Shown: positions 44,629 to 57,032 of the stretch, piece by piece
Position numbering within the stretch: position 1 is the first letter of the stretch
Layout: every line of letters starts with the position of its first letter
Assembly (NCBI GenBank): GCA_035578175.1
Contig: JAQMRL010000004.1
Location: 43,667,401 to 43,731,400, forward strand
DNA length: 64,000 nucleotides
Source of the DNA: Catonia carolina
Taxonomy: Eukaryota; Arthropoda; Insecta; Hemiptera; Achilidae
Reading direction: 5' to 3'
Notes under the pieces: model-generated
What the model saw: only the letters and a program-made list of their open reading frames with translations
Database searches by the model: none
Told to the model about the DNA's origin: nothing
Position numbers and translations under genes: made by a program

Positions 44629-45575
44629 TAAAAAAAATTTGGTGTGAAACACTCACACAACTTTCCCTTGCCAAACCAAATAATGAACAATATAACTTAA
44701 TACTAGTAATAAAGCATTAGAAATAAACAAAAAACTAACCTCAAAAAACTTAACCTCATTTTAATCACGAGTGAAAGACGCAAAATTAAAATCAACCTCA
44801 GTTTAGCTTAAAAATACGTCAAATCACTCTTTCACGCTAAACTAAGTTCTGTAGAGAAAAATGCTCTAAATAAAAATTGCAGATATTTTAATTTCCTATA
44901 AATTTGATTATATACTACAATTTTGTCGTAAAATGCATACTAAGACTGAAATCTTTTAAAAAATCGATTTTTTACACGTTTTCGTGAGAAAAAAACTGAA
45001 AATCGCTAATTACCGCTAAACTAAGCGTTATACAAAAAAATGTTTGAAATAAAAGTTGTAGGATTTTAAATTCTACACAACTTGTATAAAATACATTTTA
45101 CTCTCAAATGCATATTAAATCCGCAATCTTAAAAAAAACTATTTTTTACGAGAAAACAGCCTTTCAAAGAATTTCAACAGACATAGCGCCTACCCTATCT
45201 TATAGAGCATAAAAATTTAGTAAATGAGACGATTTTTAAAAAAAATCGTAGGAGCCGTTATTGAGAAAACCGCAAAAAAGTGAAAAATGACACGAATAAA
45301 CTACTACTTCCGGTTGACCGATTTTTATGAAAATGTTCGAGTCAGGTTCTTTAGTAGCCTAGTACTTAATTTAATTTTTAAGCTTCAGATTCGTACGATG
45401 TTTCGTTCCTAAAATAATTTGTTCACACACAGACCAATCGCTAAAAACATGTTTTTTGGGTTCAGGGGGTCTGAAAACGTGTGAATCCGGTGAAAACTAA
45501 CACATGAACCGTTGAAAAATCGACATGAAAACAATTCTTTTCTTCCTATATACTCATTTAGGCAAGAAAAAGTAA
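44629..45575 (-). mobile_element. Family B, full length
   Basis: Left hairpin end TTTGGTGTGAAACACTCACA, subterminal ACTTTCCCTTGCC (44660-44672), right end GGCAAGAAAAAGT (45561-45573) then AAAAA. The subterminal pair has two differences. No coding capacity. Confidence 0.9.
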
Positions 45576-46119
45576 AAACTATTGAACGTCTTTCATTAAA
45601 AAAAAACAAACACAAAAGTCTACATTGTAAATCATTAGTGAATGAAATAAGAGATAAAAAATAAAGGTCAGATTATAATATCTGAACGCGGTGACAATAT
45701 GAGAAATGAAGAAATGGAAATAAAAAGAAGTAAACAATACGAGAGGAAACAAAGTGAGTAAAAGAATAAAAAAATTGTAAAGAAATTTGACAAGATTAAT
45801 GATTGTATCTACTATAGTAGATGTACCCATACATTCTTACATTTGTAGACAAAATAGAGATGAAGCATTAGGTTTACACGTCTTATATATGGGAAGGATG
45901 ATTAAACCCCCATCCAGTTTACATAAAAAAAGTATGTTACAAATACAATTTACTTTCAAACCAACACATTTTTCCGTAATACAAATAGACCATGTAACTA
46001 ATATCACTCGGAATTAAATTCTTTACGAATTCTGATACAAAAATTTAAGGATTTATCACCAATTTTCTTAAGTTATTTGCTGTCAAACCTAGAAAAGTGT
46101 CATTTCATCTTCGATTTTT
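45576..46119. other. AT-rich stretch without recognisable feature
   Basis: A 76-codon plus frame (45787-46017) has no recognised motif. Nothing else is supported. Confidence 0.45.
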
Positions 46120-46400
46120 TGCGGTTTCTACCATTTTTCTCAAAAACCGCAAAGATTACAGTTTTGGGACTAGTTTTCATCAATTTTTCAGGCTAAAAAC
46201 ATAAGAAACCATAACATTACCGCTAAGTTTGGGTTTTCAGTGTTTCAGTGGCGTGTTATTTCACGGGAGGAACTGAAAACCGGACGAAATCTTTCGCCAG
46301 CCATAACTCGCAAAATAATGGTTTTCGGATCATGTTTATTGGAAACCTTTTTCTTATTTTTAGCTATAGAATTAGTTTCCGAGAGATTGGCGTGCACTTT
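46120..46400 (+). repeat. Family C repeat copy
   Basis: Contains TTTCTCAAAAACCGCAAAGA, GAACTGAAAACCGGACGAAA, CCATAACTCGC and TTCTTATTTTTAGCT in the same order as 8905-9160. Confidence 0.6.
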
Positions 46401-46579
46401 AGATACACACTGTATATGAACGCGAAAGCCTAACTCACTGACAGATTCACTTATCCTTAATATTGTATATAGTGTACTATAACTCCTCAGAGTGGAAATT
46501 CGGAATTGTTTCTTAGGTATTAAAATAAAAATAAAAAGGATTTAAATTTCGACCTCTCGTCCCAATGGGTAAAATTGAG

Positions 46580-46722
46580 GTTTTTTTTGGTTTAACGTCC
46601 GACTGTTCTGCAATTACTGGTAATGGTGACGGTGAAGGATGAAATGAATTTTTGTAACGCATGAAAATATGCCATACCTGAATGGGAATCCAACCCAAGA
46701 CTGCATGATGAGAGGCAGGTCA
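46580..46722 (-). repeat. SINE2 copy, degenerate
   Basis: GGTGAAGGATGAAATGAATT, ATGAAAATATGCCATACCTG and CTGCATGATGAGAGGC follow the SINE2 order. The tRNA-like head is truncated after the anticodon region. Confidence 0.7.
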
Positions 46723-46837
46723 AATTGAGGTGACAACCCTAAAGTAATACACAATACATATTATTTCTATACTTTCCTGAAGAGGTAAATTTTGAAAATT
46801 TTTAAATGACACTTAGGAATGATAAAGCATCTTTTTG

Positions 46838-46900
46838 GTAGCCCTGGAACTAACAGATTGAGGGCAAATAATTTAACTTTCCACCTTTCTGTTATGGGCA
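46838..46900 (-). repeat. Family A 5'-end scrap
   Basis: GCCCTGGAACTAACAGATTG to CACCTTTCTGTTATGGGC, about 63 bp. Confidence 0.75.
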
Positions 46901-48183
46901 TTAAATAAATATAAGGGGAAAAACCGGAACTGGTCAAAAGAGAAAATATTACAAACGTTATAACGATATGCAGGAAAAGGGGTAAAAATATTAGAAAGAA
47001 TTCTTAAGCAAGTCCCTAGTTATTCAAAAACTGAAAAAAGTCATCGAAGATTTACTCTGTGAGATATATAGTATTAAAACGTTTACTACCTTACCGGAAT
47101 TCGAACAATTTACAACGTAGTAGTATAATGAATTTTGGTACCGAATAATCAGCCGGGACAGCTGCTGAACAAAGAGAATTAATTAAAGATCATGAAAAAT
47201 TTAACAGAAAATCTTTTAAAAAGAATTAATATCTGATGACAAATACTGATTCATTTTGATAGTTTCTTTACAATAAATTTAAATGTAAAACGTGCAGATG
47301 ACAGAATAATAGCAAAACTAAATGAAAGAGAATGCTATTATTAACTGTAAAATGTTAAAGGATATTGACGACAACCCAATCAAATAGAAAATATAGAAAG
47401 GAAGTTTCAATTCCTGAGCATTTTCTATTTGGTTGCATGTCTCGCAAGTATTGTTCAGAATAAAGTAAGTTTAAGTATTGTTAGACTGTATAAAAAAGAG
47501 AACAGACATGTTACACAATAGAGAAACAACAATGTGTTAGGAAAATTAAATAAAAAAGTGGCTGAAAAAAAGAAATCTTATTTTAATGGAATAACTAAAA
47601 CAAAACCAAATACGAGAAAATTGATAAACCGAATACATGAAAATTGATTTATGGTAAAATATAAACTCTGATTCGAGGAAGTAAATCAGTTAAACTACTA
47701 TGTTCTACTCAATGTCGGTGAAGATGGAGTGTTGAATTAACTTCAAGAGTATCTTGGTTTCAGTTGCATCGAAAATAGTTCTGTTTCTTTTCTATACTTC
47801 CTCAAATTATTAACTGAACCAATTACTCGATTTCATTTTTAAGAAATTGTTCAACTCTATAGGTGTTTTGTCGAGTACGGTCTCAGCTCTCACTGGAATT
47901 ATTCCGGTAACCATTTGTTTTTTAAATGAAGCCCTTCATCTGAAGATTTTCTATTGTCCCATTATTATCTTTTCCAAATTCCCAATTATAGAAAAAAAAA
48001 ATTAATGTTGATTACGTCATCGATACCATATCGATTGGTCGCCACCATGATAACTAAGTGGTAAAATTTTACGGAATTTTTCAAATATTCGAGTGAAATT
48101 ATACCGTTTTGAAAAATCAGTAGTTCGTTAATAAATATGGAGATTCGGGATTTTTATACAATATTAGGTGTAAAAACAAAAAT
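46901..48183. other. AT-rich stretch without recognisable feature
   Basis: No gene or repeat supported in about 1.3 kb. Confidence 0.5.
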
Positions 48184-48573
48184 TCCCATAACAGATAGGT
48201 GGTGTATATGGCTGAAGCATTTAAGAACAGAAGAGGTTAATTTGTAAAGACACTATACCCCAACGAACTAAAGACTGCTGATGAGATCTAGCCAATAGCA
48301 GCAAAGATCGGGTGTGAGGTTCCGCCGTCACTAAGTCACACTCTGTTCCACCGAACCCCAGCTGACTTTTCGTTAGGTTGTCATCCACAGCAGGACCACA
48401 ACGTGACAACGCAGGATGCGATTAACGTAAGTCAAATGGCTCTGTGCTGTGATCTAGTTCACTATGCTCCGCCTTCATCTGCAGTATCTAGTCAGAGTTA
48501 TCGAGTAATAGTCAGAGTTATCTTCTCTGAAAGAAATGAATTCCATTATACAGCTGATGACCTAAACAATAAC
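48184..48573 (+). repeat. Family A copy, rearranged around a GC-rich insert
   Basis: Family A 5' pieces (CCCATAACAGATAGGTGG, AAGCATTTAAGAACAGAAGA) and 3' pieces (CAGAGTTATCTTCTCTGAAA, GCTGATGACCTAAACAATAA) flank about 240 bp of unrelated, GC-richer sequence (about 48255-48490). Most of the family interior is missing. A family B end begins immediately after. Confidence 0.75.
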
Positions 48574-48575
48574 AT

Positions 48576-49045
48576 GTGTAAAAATCTAGTGTGAAACACT
48601 CACACGACTTTCTCTTGCCAATGCTAATAATTGACAATATAACCTAACATTAGTAATAAAACATTAGAAATAAACACAAAAACTTACCTCAATAAACATG
48701 ACCTTTAATTAATTTTGATTAATTTTTTGACCTTTGATTAATCATAAGTGAAAGATGTAAAATGAAAATCAACCTCAGTTTGGCTTAAAAATACGGAAAA
48801 TCGCTCTTCACGCTAAACTAGGCTCTGTAGAGAAAAACGCTCTCAATAAAAGTTGTAGATCTTTTAATTTCCTATAATTTGATTATATACACTTTTGTCG
48901 TAAAATGCATACTAAGGCTGAATTCTTAAAAAAACGATTTTACACGTTTAGAAAAAACGTGAAGAACACGTAAAGAAAAAATAGAAAATCGCTAATTACC
49001 GCTAAAATAAGCGTTATACAAAAAACAATGTTTGAAATAATTTGT
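48576..49045 (-). repeat. Family B, hairpin-end half
   Basis: From AAAATCTAGTGTGAAACACT through ACTTTCTCTTGCC to ACAATGTTTGAAATAATTTG. The other half is absent. Confidence 0.88.
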
Positions 49046-49094
49046 AAAGTATTCAACAGAGATAAAAACAAAATTAGGAAGATGACCTTTTTTA

Positions 49095-49425
49095 TATCCT
49101 TAATGTGTGTATGTTGCAATCTGTTCAATTCAGAACAATAAGCAACCCCATGACACAATTAGATGAGGATGATGTGTATGATGTGTAAATGAGGTGTAGT
49201 CTTATACAGACCCAGGCCGACCATTTCTAAGAGAGTATAGTTAATTGAACTCCAATCATCAAAGTACACTGGTAACCACTGTCTAGAATCAAATCCGTAT
49301 AAAAGTAACTACCTTTATTAGGATTTGAACCAGGAACCTTCATCTCCGAAAATCAGCTGTAAAACAGCTGACTGGAGGCGACGAGCTCACCTCTAGACCA
49401 ACCCGGTGGGTCAAAAGGTGACCGT
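49095..49425 (-). repeat. SINE1, full length
   Basis: The minus strand starts GACCCACCGGGTTGGTCTAG (box A-like), with GTTTTACAGCTGATTTTCGG and box B GGTTCAAATCC. It runs to CAGATTGCAACATACACAC. It is better preserved at its promoter than the copy at 18430. Confidence 0.88.
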
Positions 49426-49990
49426 TAACATTATTTTGTTTTTAAGCACTTAGAACAACGTAATATTCATTATAAATGTCACGTAACTTAAAAATGTTCA
49501 ACTTAGATATTTTAAGTAGATTATCAGAATAACAGAAAGATGTAATTAAAAAAACCTAAATTAAATAGTTGAATCCTGTTATGAATTTACAACATGAATG
49601 TTGGTAATTAACATTAATTTCTAGCGTTAATATGCTCGTCAACACCAGTAGTGAAATTAGAAATTCCAGCAATTATGTTTATGAACATTCCTTAAGAATT
49701 TCGTAGAATGAAACAATAGTTCTCTTAAAATAATATCCGTCAATCTTTATAAACAATAATCAAGTTAATTGTTTCATAAGTTATTAACATTTATTACTAA
49801 TTGAAACATTATTTTAGTAAATGCATATTAATTTAATGTTTTGCTTCTTGTTTAAATTTATCTAGTTTAAATTTTAGCAGTTGTTTGTGTTGCATTTTTG
49901 AATTTAATTATCAATGTTTGAATCAAAATTAATCAATATTTTAAAAAAATATACGGCGTGAGTTTTATACTCGTATATTTAGCCATCATC
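49426..49990. other. AT-rich stretch without recognisable feature
   Basis: No supported feature. Confidence 0.5.
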
Positions 49991-49994
49991 ACTC

Positions 49995-50340
49995 GCTTTG
50001 CTACGCGTTTCAACAATATCTTTTTAGCCCATTTGTCAAAATTGAACAGCTTTCCCCAATCTTTTCCATCACATCTCCTTGTTTCTATCCATTGCCTCAA
50101 TTTTTGAATAATACTATTTCATTTACCGTCTAATAGTTTTATATAATGACCCGCCCATTTACATTATTATTCAGCCATTTTTTGTACGTGGTCCTGTTCG
50201 TTGGTGAAGATTTTTATACATATTCGTTTGGCTATCAATGTTACAATGATATTGCTATCATAAGTCTTTCTATCGCTCGTTGTGTTTTTGCTTATCTGCT
50301 AATATTCTACTTAGTGAACGCACACGTTTTCGTAACATAC
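49995..50340 (-). pseudogene. LINE polymerase C-terminal remnant, heavily decayed
   Basis: The minus strand reads IAKRI, two stops, then CKWAGHYIKLLDGK, stop, NSIIQKLRQW and CDGKDWGKLF. The order fits KWRWAGH.....D.RW......W of a common insect LINE C-terminus. It is dead. The plus frame at 50146-50358 is its shadow. Confidence 0.42.
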
Positions 50341-50460
50341 CTTCCGGTAGTAAGGTAGCACAAAAAAATTAAATAAATTCCTTAGTCTTAGAGGACTGAT
50401 TGCACATAGTACCATTATATATAATACAGTATTCTATATTATTCTATAATACAGTATTTC

Positions 50461-50858
50461 TGCTTATAACAGGCAGATGGAGTGTTAAATTATTTACAAT
50501 CAATCTGCCAGTTCCAGAGCTACAAAAAAATAGTTCTGTTTCTTATCACATGGTCAGCCAACTATATGACTGAAAAATTTAAGAACAGAAGAGGTAGAGG
50601 TAAAAAAACACTAATCTGAGTTATCTCCTCTGAAAGTAATGAATTCCATTATACAGCCAGATCCTGTGGTAAATGAATGAAGGTGTCATTTGTCGAGTGA
50701 AAGTAGATACTTTTCAGAGAGCCAGGCATGCTGATAAGCATACTCTTCCACTCAGTAAGGAAGGTAATGGTAAATTACCTCACTCCTCGTTTTACTTAGT
50801 AAAGCCTATAAAGGTTGAAACCAGTCTTTTGGCTGATGATTTGAACAACAACAACAAA
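50461..50858 (+). repeat. Family A retroposon, full length
   Basis: From GCTTATAACAGGCAGATGGA to GGCTGATGATTTGAACAACA with a (CAA)n tail. The internal frame is open from 50673, although the usual ATG region carries a small deletion. Confidence 0.9.
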
Positions 50859-50987
50859 GTATTCTAATTAGAATACTGCATTGCAGTATAGAATAAACAA
50901 CGAAGATTGACTACCAATGTGGTCGAATTGGAACATAGACAATTTGTTTCATTTCTGTAAAAAGTATCCTCGGGTTGATCAACTGAT

Positions 50988-51067
50988 GGATTATCGATTT
51001 CAAAAAATCGACACGAAAACAATACTTTCCTTACTTATACATTTATATAAGGCAACAGAAAATAAAA
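50988..51067 (-). repeat. Family B terminal scrap
   Basis: TCGATTTCAAAAAATCGACA, ACAATACTTTCCTTACTTAT and AAGGCAACAGAAAATAAAAA match the non-hairpin terminus. Confidence 0.75.
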
Positions 51068-52046
51068 ATTTAAAAACCACGATTTTATCGCAGTGTTCCG
51101 ATTTTCCTTTTTTGGAAATATAATTTGAGTACAGGAATATTAATTATTGCAACAATAATTTTTTGTTACCAGGACAATTTTTTAAGGTTATTTATTACGA
51201 TAAAAATAGAATCAATGAATTATCAAGAAAGAAGTGAATGAGAAAGAAATTGCATTAACCATCCAACAAAGTTACTTTTAAAATAAAATGAATAAATACA
51301 ATAAAAAAGTCGTGTAATTATTTTTCTTTTTCTTCACTAATATTCCCCATATAAATAAATATTTTAGCTAAAATATAATTTATGTACGATGATATATAAT
51401 ATTATAACAGGGCATTAATATATGGTAAAAATCTATTTTCTTACATTTTACCGTTTTAATAATTATAATTATAATAATTATTATTATGTAGATAATTAGG
51501 AAAGGGGGTTTAAGAAATATGTACATTTTATTGAGAGGCAAGAGAAAGATAAAGAATAAATGAAGATGAGAAACAGACGAAGAAGGATTATGAAAACAAG
51601 TTGCTTTAATAATCTCGTAATGAGCTTACAACGTAGAATTTTATTATTTATCACGTATCTATAAGGTTTAAAAACAGTTTTTAACACAAGAGATGGTCCT
51701 AGTATTATCCAATTGACTACAATTACGTAATTTCTTTCAGGTTTTTTGTTTTCATGTTAGAAAAGAATTAGGTGGATATATTCCATTTAAATAATACTTT
51801 ACATGGAATAGATTTAGCATAAATTCCCTCAGGATAAAGGTAACTTAAACCTTATTAACAGGTAATTTAAGAAAATTGTTATTGAAAGTATGTAAGGAAT
51901 TAAGCTTTAAATGAACAACCATATTTTTTAGTATCGTTATGGAAATTCTCATCACAATGGAATGCTCGTGCGATTGATTAGAGGTGTAATTGAGTGTGCA
52001 CCAGATAAAATCAAATTCCGTTTTAACTTTCAAGATTAATAAATCT
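51068..52046. other. AT-rich stretch without recognisable feature
   Basis: Contains AT-only palindromic words near 51460-51490. Nothing else is supported. Confidence 0.5.
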
Positions 52047-52047
52047 A

Positions 52048-52200
52048 AGTCAGATCTAGTGTGAAGCACTCATGACTTTCTTTTGACAATGTAAATAATT
52101 AAAAATGAGAAACAACGTTTGATAGGCTTCATTTTGATGAGCAAAATATGGAAACGCTAAATTAAGCTCTGCACAAAATAATCTTGAAAATATTTATAGG
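52048..52200 (-). repeat. Family B hairpin-end fragment, degenerate
   Basis: AGATCTAGTGTGAAGCACTC, ACTTTCTTTTGACAATG and AACGCTAAATTAAGCTCTGC follow the family order with many changes. Confidence 0.65.
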
Positions 52201-52267
52201 GCCTAGCCCTATATCCAACACTGGATAATGATGGGCTGATAAAGAATAGAAATTATTTCATAGTAGG

Positions 52268-53016
52268 GCTAGTGTGCATACGACATGCGTATTTATCTTT
52301 CAATCCTTGGCTGACTACACACAATCCAAAGGATTTTAATCAGCTTAGTAGCCGCAGAAAGCTATCTAGCAGGCGAAACCACAACCCCTAGGAGGTCAAA
52401 CCCAATCAAGTGGGTGCGGACGTGAGCCGCCGGACGTCCCACTCCACCTAGGCCTCGTGTAAACGTTCGACGAGTCGCCATCGAGCTCGTTGCGTCGCTA
52501 AAGTGCGACGTACGTGGCTCTACCACACATGGAAGTACTTCGCCCGCATCCGTTCATCTCGAACCTCGAGTATAGGGTAGCTAACCGCAGTTTTATGGGC
52601 ACGCTCTGTGTGTTCTGGAGCGTACCCCCAGTGTGCCTACGGCATGCGTATTTATCTTTCAATCCTTGGCCGACTACACCCAGTCTAAATGGGCTTTAAT
52701 CAGTTTAGAACTCGCAGAAAGCTACCTAGAAGGCGAACCCACAACCCCTGAGAGGCCAAACCCAAACGAGTGGGTGCGAACGTGAGCCGCAGGGCGCACC
52801 ACTACCCTCAGTACTCGTGTAAACGTTGAACGAGTCGCCGTCGAGCTCGTTACGCCGCTATAGTGCTTTGCATGTGGCTCTACCACACATGGAAGTACTA
52901 CAGTCAGCGCCCGTTTACTTCGAAAGCGGCGAGTATACGGTAGCTGAGCCGCAGTTTTATGGGCAAGCTACGTGTGGTCTGGGGCGTGCCCCCAGCGTGC
53001 CTACGACAGCTGGCCG
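52268..53016. repeat. GC-rich tandem repeat, unit about 360 bp
   Basis: GTGTGCATACGACATGCGTA at 52272 recurs as GTGTGCCTACGGCATGCGTA at 52631 and starts again as GCGTGCCTACGACAGC at 52995. The periods are 359 and 364 bp. Each unit carries TCAATCCTTGG, GGGTGCG, GACGTGAGCCGC, GTGTAAACGTT and GCTCTACCACACATGGAAGT. Both units contain a short frame with VALPHMEVL and then VA...FMG/FYG, but no recognised domain. Composition contrasts strongly with the surroundings, suggesting satellite-like DNA or a tandem duplicate of an unknown element. Confidence 0.85.
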
Positions 53017-54466
53017 ATTGTGTTTTGTTTAATGGCACTGGTGTAAGTGGTCTTCACGTTTTGACAATGTAATGAATTGCTTTTCTGGCGCTACCAGTCA
53101 TCACCTCACTTGTTGATTTTTCCAATATATTGTTTATTTATTTCTCTGGATTGTTCTGATATGTAATTTATTTTTCGAGAAAGTTCAATGATTGTTACAT
53201 ATAAAAATGGCTGCCCTTTTTATAGTTATAAAACAGTCCTGAAGTGAGTTTTTTTTAAAACTATACATAACAAGTCACGTTTTGAAGCAGCTTCTTTGTG
53301 ACAGGCAGGTAGCGTACAATGGTATGGTATAATTTAATTTGATAGTGCAAAAGGGTTGAAAGCCGGCATCAATTATTTTATTTGAATGTAAATGACCACA
53401 TTTTTTTTAGGGAAGTATTAAACATTTTGTATTAAATCTAGTCTGTTATTAAGTTTATTAGTTTTCTGTAATTTCTATTTGTTATAAAAATCTCATTTAA
53501 GTGATTAATTTATAAATAAATTAAAAAAAGAAGATTATTATTATTTAGAAATAAACAGATGCTGAAAGAATCCGGAATAAATGTCGCAGTAATTTTCAAA
53601 TTTAATAACGTTATATTTAGTTAGAGCAAATTGGAAGTCCTGGGAAAAAAATTGGTCAGGCGAGGGATAATTATCGAAATTATTATGACCGATTCCAGAT
53701 AGATTTATAAAACATCATGTAATTAAAAAAAAAACAATCATACCGTATAATATTACCCAATATTGAACGATTAAATATATCATTACACTTGGATTTTACG
53801 TTCATTCATGCTAGTAAGTCTTAAATGTTATACAGCTGCACTAAGTATCATTCTACAAAGCTAGTCAGCTACCTAACTATTAAATTCTTTTACATCATTT
53901 TTAAACTAGTAAAATACTTCCTTTTTGCCTTTCATTTAATGCCAGTGGCAATAAAAAGAAAATAATATGAGGCCACGCACTGCGCACAACCAATTGCATC
54001 TCGTTTGGAACTAATTTTTGTTTTGCTATACTTAACAACATAGTATCTCATACATCATCCCTCCCTCTACCAAGTTATGCTAAAGCAAATTTGCATATTA
54101 GCCTACTGTGTGAAATGCTAACATTAATCAAACTATGTAGTTACATTTGTCGATCGAATGATTTGTAAACATGATGAAAGTTATGTAGGTGTTACTACAA
54201 ATAATAATACATATATAACAAAAATTGATTTACAATTTGTTATTGTCAATTAAATTCACACTTCACAGACTATAAATCGTTAGCAACAAAAAATAAGCAT
54301 ATATTTTGACGATTATAAATTGTTTCCGGTACTAAGAATAATAAATCTTACGCATCTAATTTAATTTTAAAATGCATATAAATGATTGGGACAAAAACCA
54401 TATTATTTTTACAAACGTTTACATTAAAAAATAATTAAATTATTTAAATTTTACAAATTGTGATGA
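53017..54466. other. AT-rich stretch without recognisable feature
   Basis: No supported feature in about 1.4 kb. Confidence 0.5.
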
Positions 54467-54468
54467 TA

Positions 54469-55400
54469 CGACGAGGTGTGATAAACAAAACGTGAAAAAT
54501 TTTATTACGAACAAAGTAATAAGTTTACATCAAATTTGAATTACTCTTCTTCAAAGTAGGCCTACTCTCCTTGGCTAGCAAAGCACTTATCTGAATGTTG
54601 ATTCCATGATTGGAAGCATTTCTTGTACACTTCTTTCAGAAGGGCCTTTAGCTGCTTTGTCGAGGCCCTCTCAATGTCAGGAATGGTATCAAAATGGTAA
54701 CCTTTCAGCACAGTTTTTATTTTTGGGAAGGGCTAGAAGTCGAATGGTGCTAAATCTGAAGATCTAAATCTGAAGGCGGATGAGAACAGACAGAAATATT
54801 TTTTTAGCCGAAAACTTTGGATCAAAATGTGAGGTGTGCAAAAGGCGTCAAAAGTCGGGGAACGAATTTCGAACTTACTCGTCTCATGTGCAAATTATCG
54901 ATAAAAATGCTATGTTCGGACTCGTATGAGATGTTCAGTTCTTCAGTAAGCTCTTTAGTAGTCAATCGGATGTTTGAACGAACCACTTTTACCACTTTTT
55001 GCATGTTTTCGTCTGTTTTTGAGGTCGAAGGACATCCCGACCATTCCTCGTGTTCAACAGGCTCATTTCTGCTTTTAAATCGCTCATACCAATTGTTAAC
55101 AGTCTTCAGAGTTATCAAATTATCGCCATACACTAATTTTAAAATTTCATGAGCTTCTATTTAGATCTTAAAACAAAATTAATGTTAACGCGGTGCTCGA
55201 AATCCATGATGCATGGCAGACACAGTAAACATAACCTCACTCTTCTGGCTCTGGAAACCGACTGACAAGTCGCAACTTCTTCAAACTTGATGCTGATTAT
55301 CTTAAAGAACCAAGCTATTGAACTGTTTACTTCAAATTGACGTAGTGTCTGCAGTTCATTCGTAGTAAAATCATTCACCACGTCTTTTGATCACACCTCG
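54469..55400 (-). mobile_element. mariner 3, internally deleted
   Basis: Inverted ends CGAGGTGTGATAA (left) and GATCACACCTCG (right), with TA at 54467-54468 and 55401-55402. An extra CGA sits between the left TA and the terminal repeat. Total length is about 930 bp against about 1.3 kb for an intact mariner. Both ends of the transposase are present, but the middle with the first two catalytic Asp residues is deleted near 54760-54830. Confidence 0.85.
54562..55230 (-). pseudogene. mariner transposase, DNA-binding domain plus C-terminal tail
   Basis: The N-terminal part starts near MDFEHRVNINF and a TAG after LRSK. After a frameshift it continues as HEILKLVYGDNLITLKTVNN, then WSGCPSTSKTDENMQKVVKV, LTTKELTEELNISY and MRRVSSKFVPRLLT. 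This is the helix-turn-helix DNA-binding region with the linker GRPSTSK. After the deletion, 54562-54759 reads DLAPFDF, stop, PFPKIKTVLKGYHF and KEVYKKCFQSWNQHSDKCF. That block contains the last catalytic Asp and the C-terminus. At least two stops, one frameshift and the central deletion make it non-functional. Confidence 0.85.
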
Positions 55401-55402
55401 TA

Positions 55403-56788
55403 TTTCAACACCAGAAATTTTAAACTAAACGATAAACAAAACGATTTTTATGCAATTTTTTTTGTTTAAACCACATAGGACTACTGTACGCGCGCCAGCT
55501 CATGATCTCTGTCGCCTGGGGAAGTGAAGCGGGTGGCGTAATAGAATGTGACTAATATTTTTGTCTTATCGTTCAGTACAAAAACATTTAGTCATCGTGT
55601 AAATATTATTATTATGTCTATGTATTAATTTATTATAGGCCTACGTATTATTGCTTTTCACAACGGATACACGTGTTACAATATACAGTTGTACATTTGT
55701 GCCAGGTAATGCGTCTCGGATGTGTTAATCATTATTCATGATTTTTTATCACTAAAGTGATTTTTATTTTGAAATTTAAAGTGTGTTAACGTGCCAAAAG
55801 TTATTTATTTTGTGTGTTTTGTGTTAGGTAAATTTCAACGTGTATTTTCCATACCTTTTGTTTTATTTTAATATATCTTTTCGGAAAAATAAAGCGGTAA
55901 TTCATTCGGAAGGGCGACAAATTATTGCATCAGTTATAAAAAAAACTGTGATGAAGACCTGCTCCCGTTAAAAATAGGCCTATAAATTAATGTTATGAAA
56001 TATATATTTTTCAGTTTCCTTATTCATAGAAACATATTACGTACATATTTTAATTCCTGAGGACTGCCTGACTCAAACTGTAAATAATTACTAAATATTA
56101 ATAAATACTATGAAAGAAAAGTAAAAGAGTTACTACATTATAGAATAAATTGAAATAATAAAACAAAAGGTTACTTTATAATGACAAGAACATTATGATA
56201 AATGTTTTTTTTATGAATAGTATAATCTTTCACTGCATGCCGTAACACAAATTCCTCACACGGATCACGAGCTGACGCGCTTATTATACATAAGTTCATC
56301 AACCTAAAAAAAAACTCATTTCAATTTTCATTATGCAATATTTTATAACATACAAAATAAATAATAGAAACTATATTAAACTGTAATAAAAAACAGAATA
56401 CAAATATATCACAATTTTTGTACCTATAAATGACGACAACACAATATAATCTAAATAAAAATTCAGTGAAAACACAAAATAATCGGGATCGGAATCACAA
56501 CGCACGTTTCAATAGGAACGGTTTAAGTTTATAAGCTGGATTACATCCGGCTTAGATAGACACGCGTGTACTAAATTACGAATGAAACGGAAAATTCCAC
56601 TAAACGTATTATTTTATTTACTTCATACTCATTTTATTTTATTTTAGAAACACTGAATACTGATATACATTTTTACATAATACAGAAAATCTAGGTTATC
56701 TTATTTCTTTCTAAACAGGAATCAAAAATCTTTCTACGAGGAATAATTAAGTTAAGAATTATTACATAGCGTATTTAAAAAAAGAACA
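55403..56788. other. AT-rich stretch without recognisable feature
   Basis: No supported feature. A GC-richer patch near 55490-55545 is unassigned. Confidence 0.5.
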
Positions 56789-56789
56789 A

Positions 56790-57032
56790 TCTCGTGAGAA
56801 ACACTCACACGACTTTCTCTTGCCAATGTAGATAATCCACAATATAACCTATATTTAATCGTGAGTAGGCCTAAACAATAAAAAATTTAAAACATAACCT
56901 AATTTTAATCATAAGTGAATGGCGCACAATAAAAATCAACCACTGCAGAACTTGAAAATACGGAAAATAAGTAATTGCCGCTGAACGTTACTCCTCTGTA
57001 GAGAAAAATTCTTAAAATACAATTAGTAGTTA
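56790..57032 (-). repeat. Family B hairpin end, first tandem copy
   Basis: From GAGAAACACTCACACGACTT to AAAATTCTTAAAATACAATT. It is followed head-to-tail by a second copy of the same end. Confidence 0.82.
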
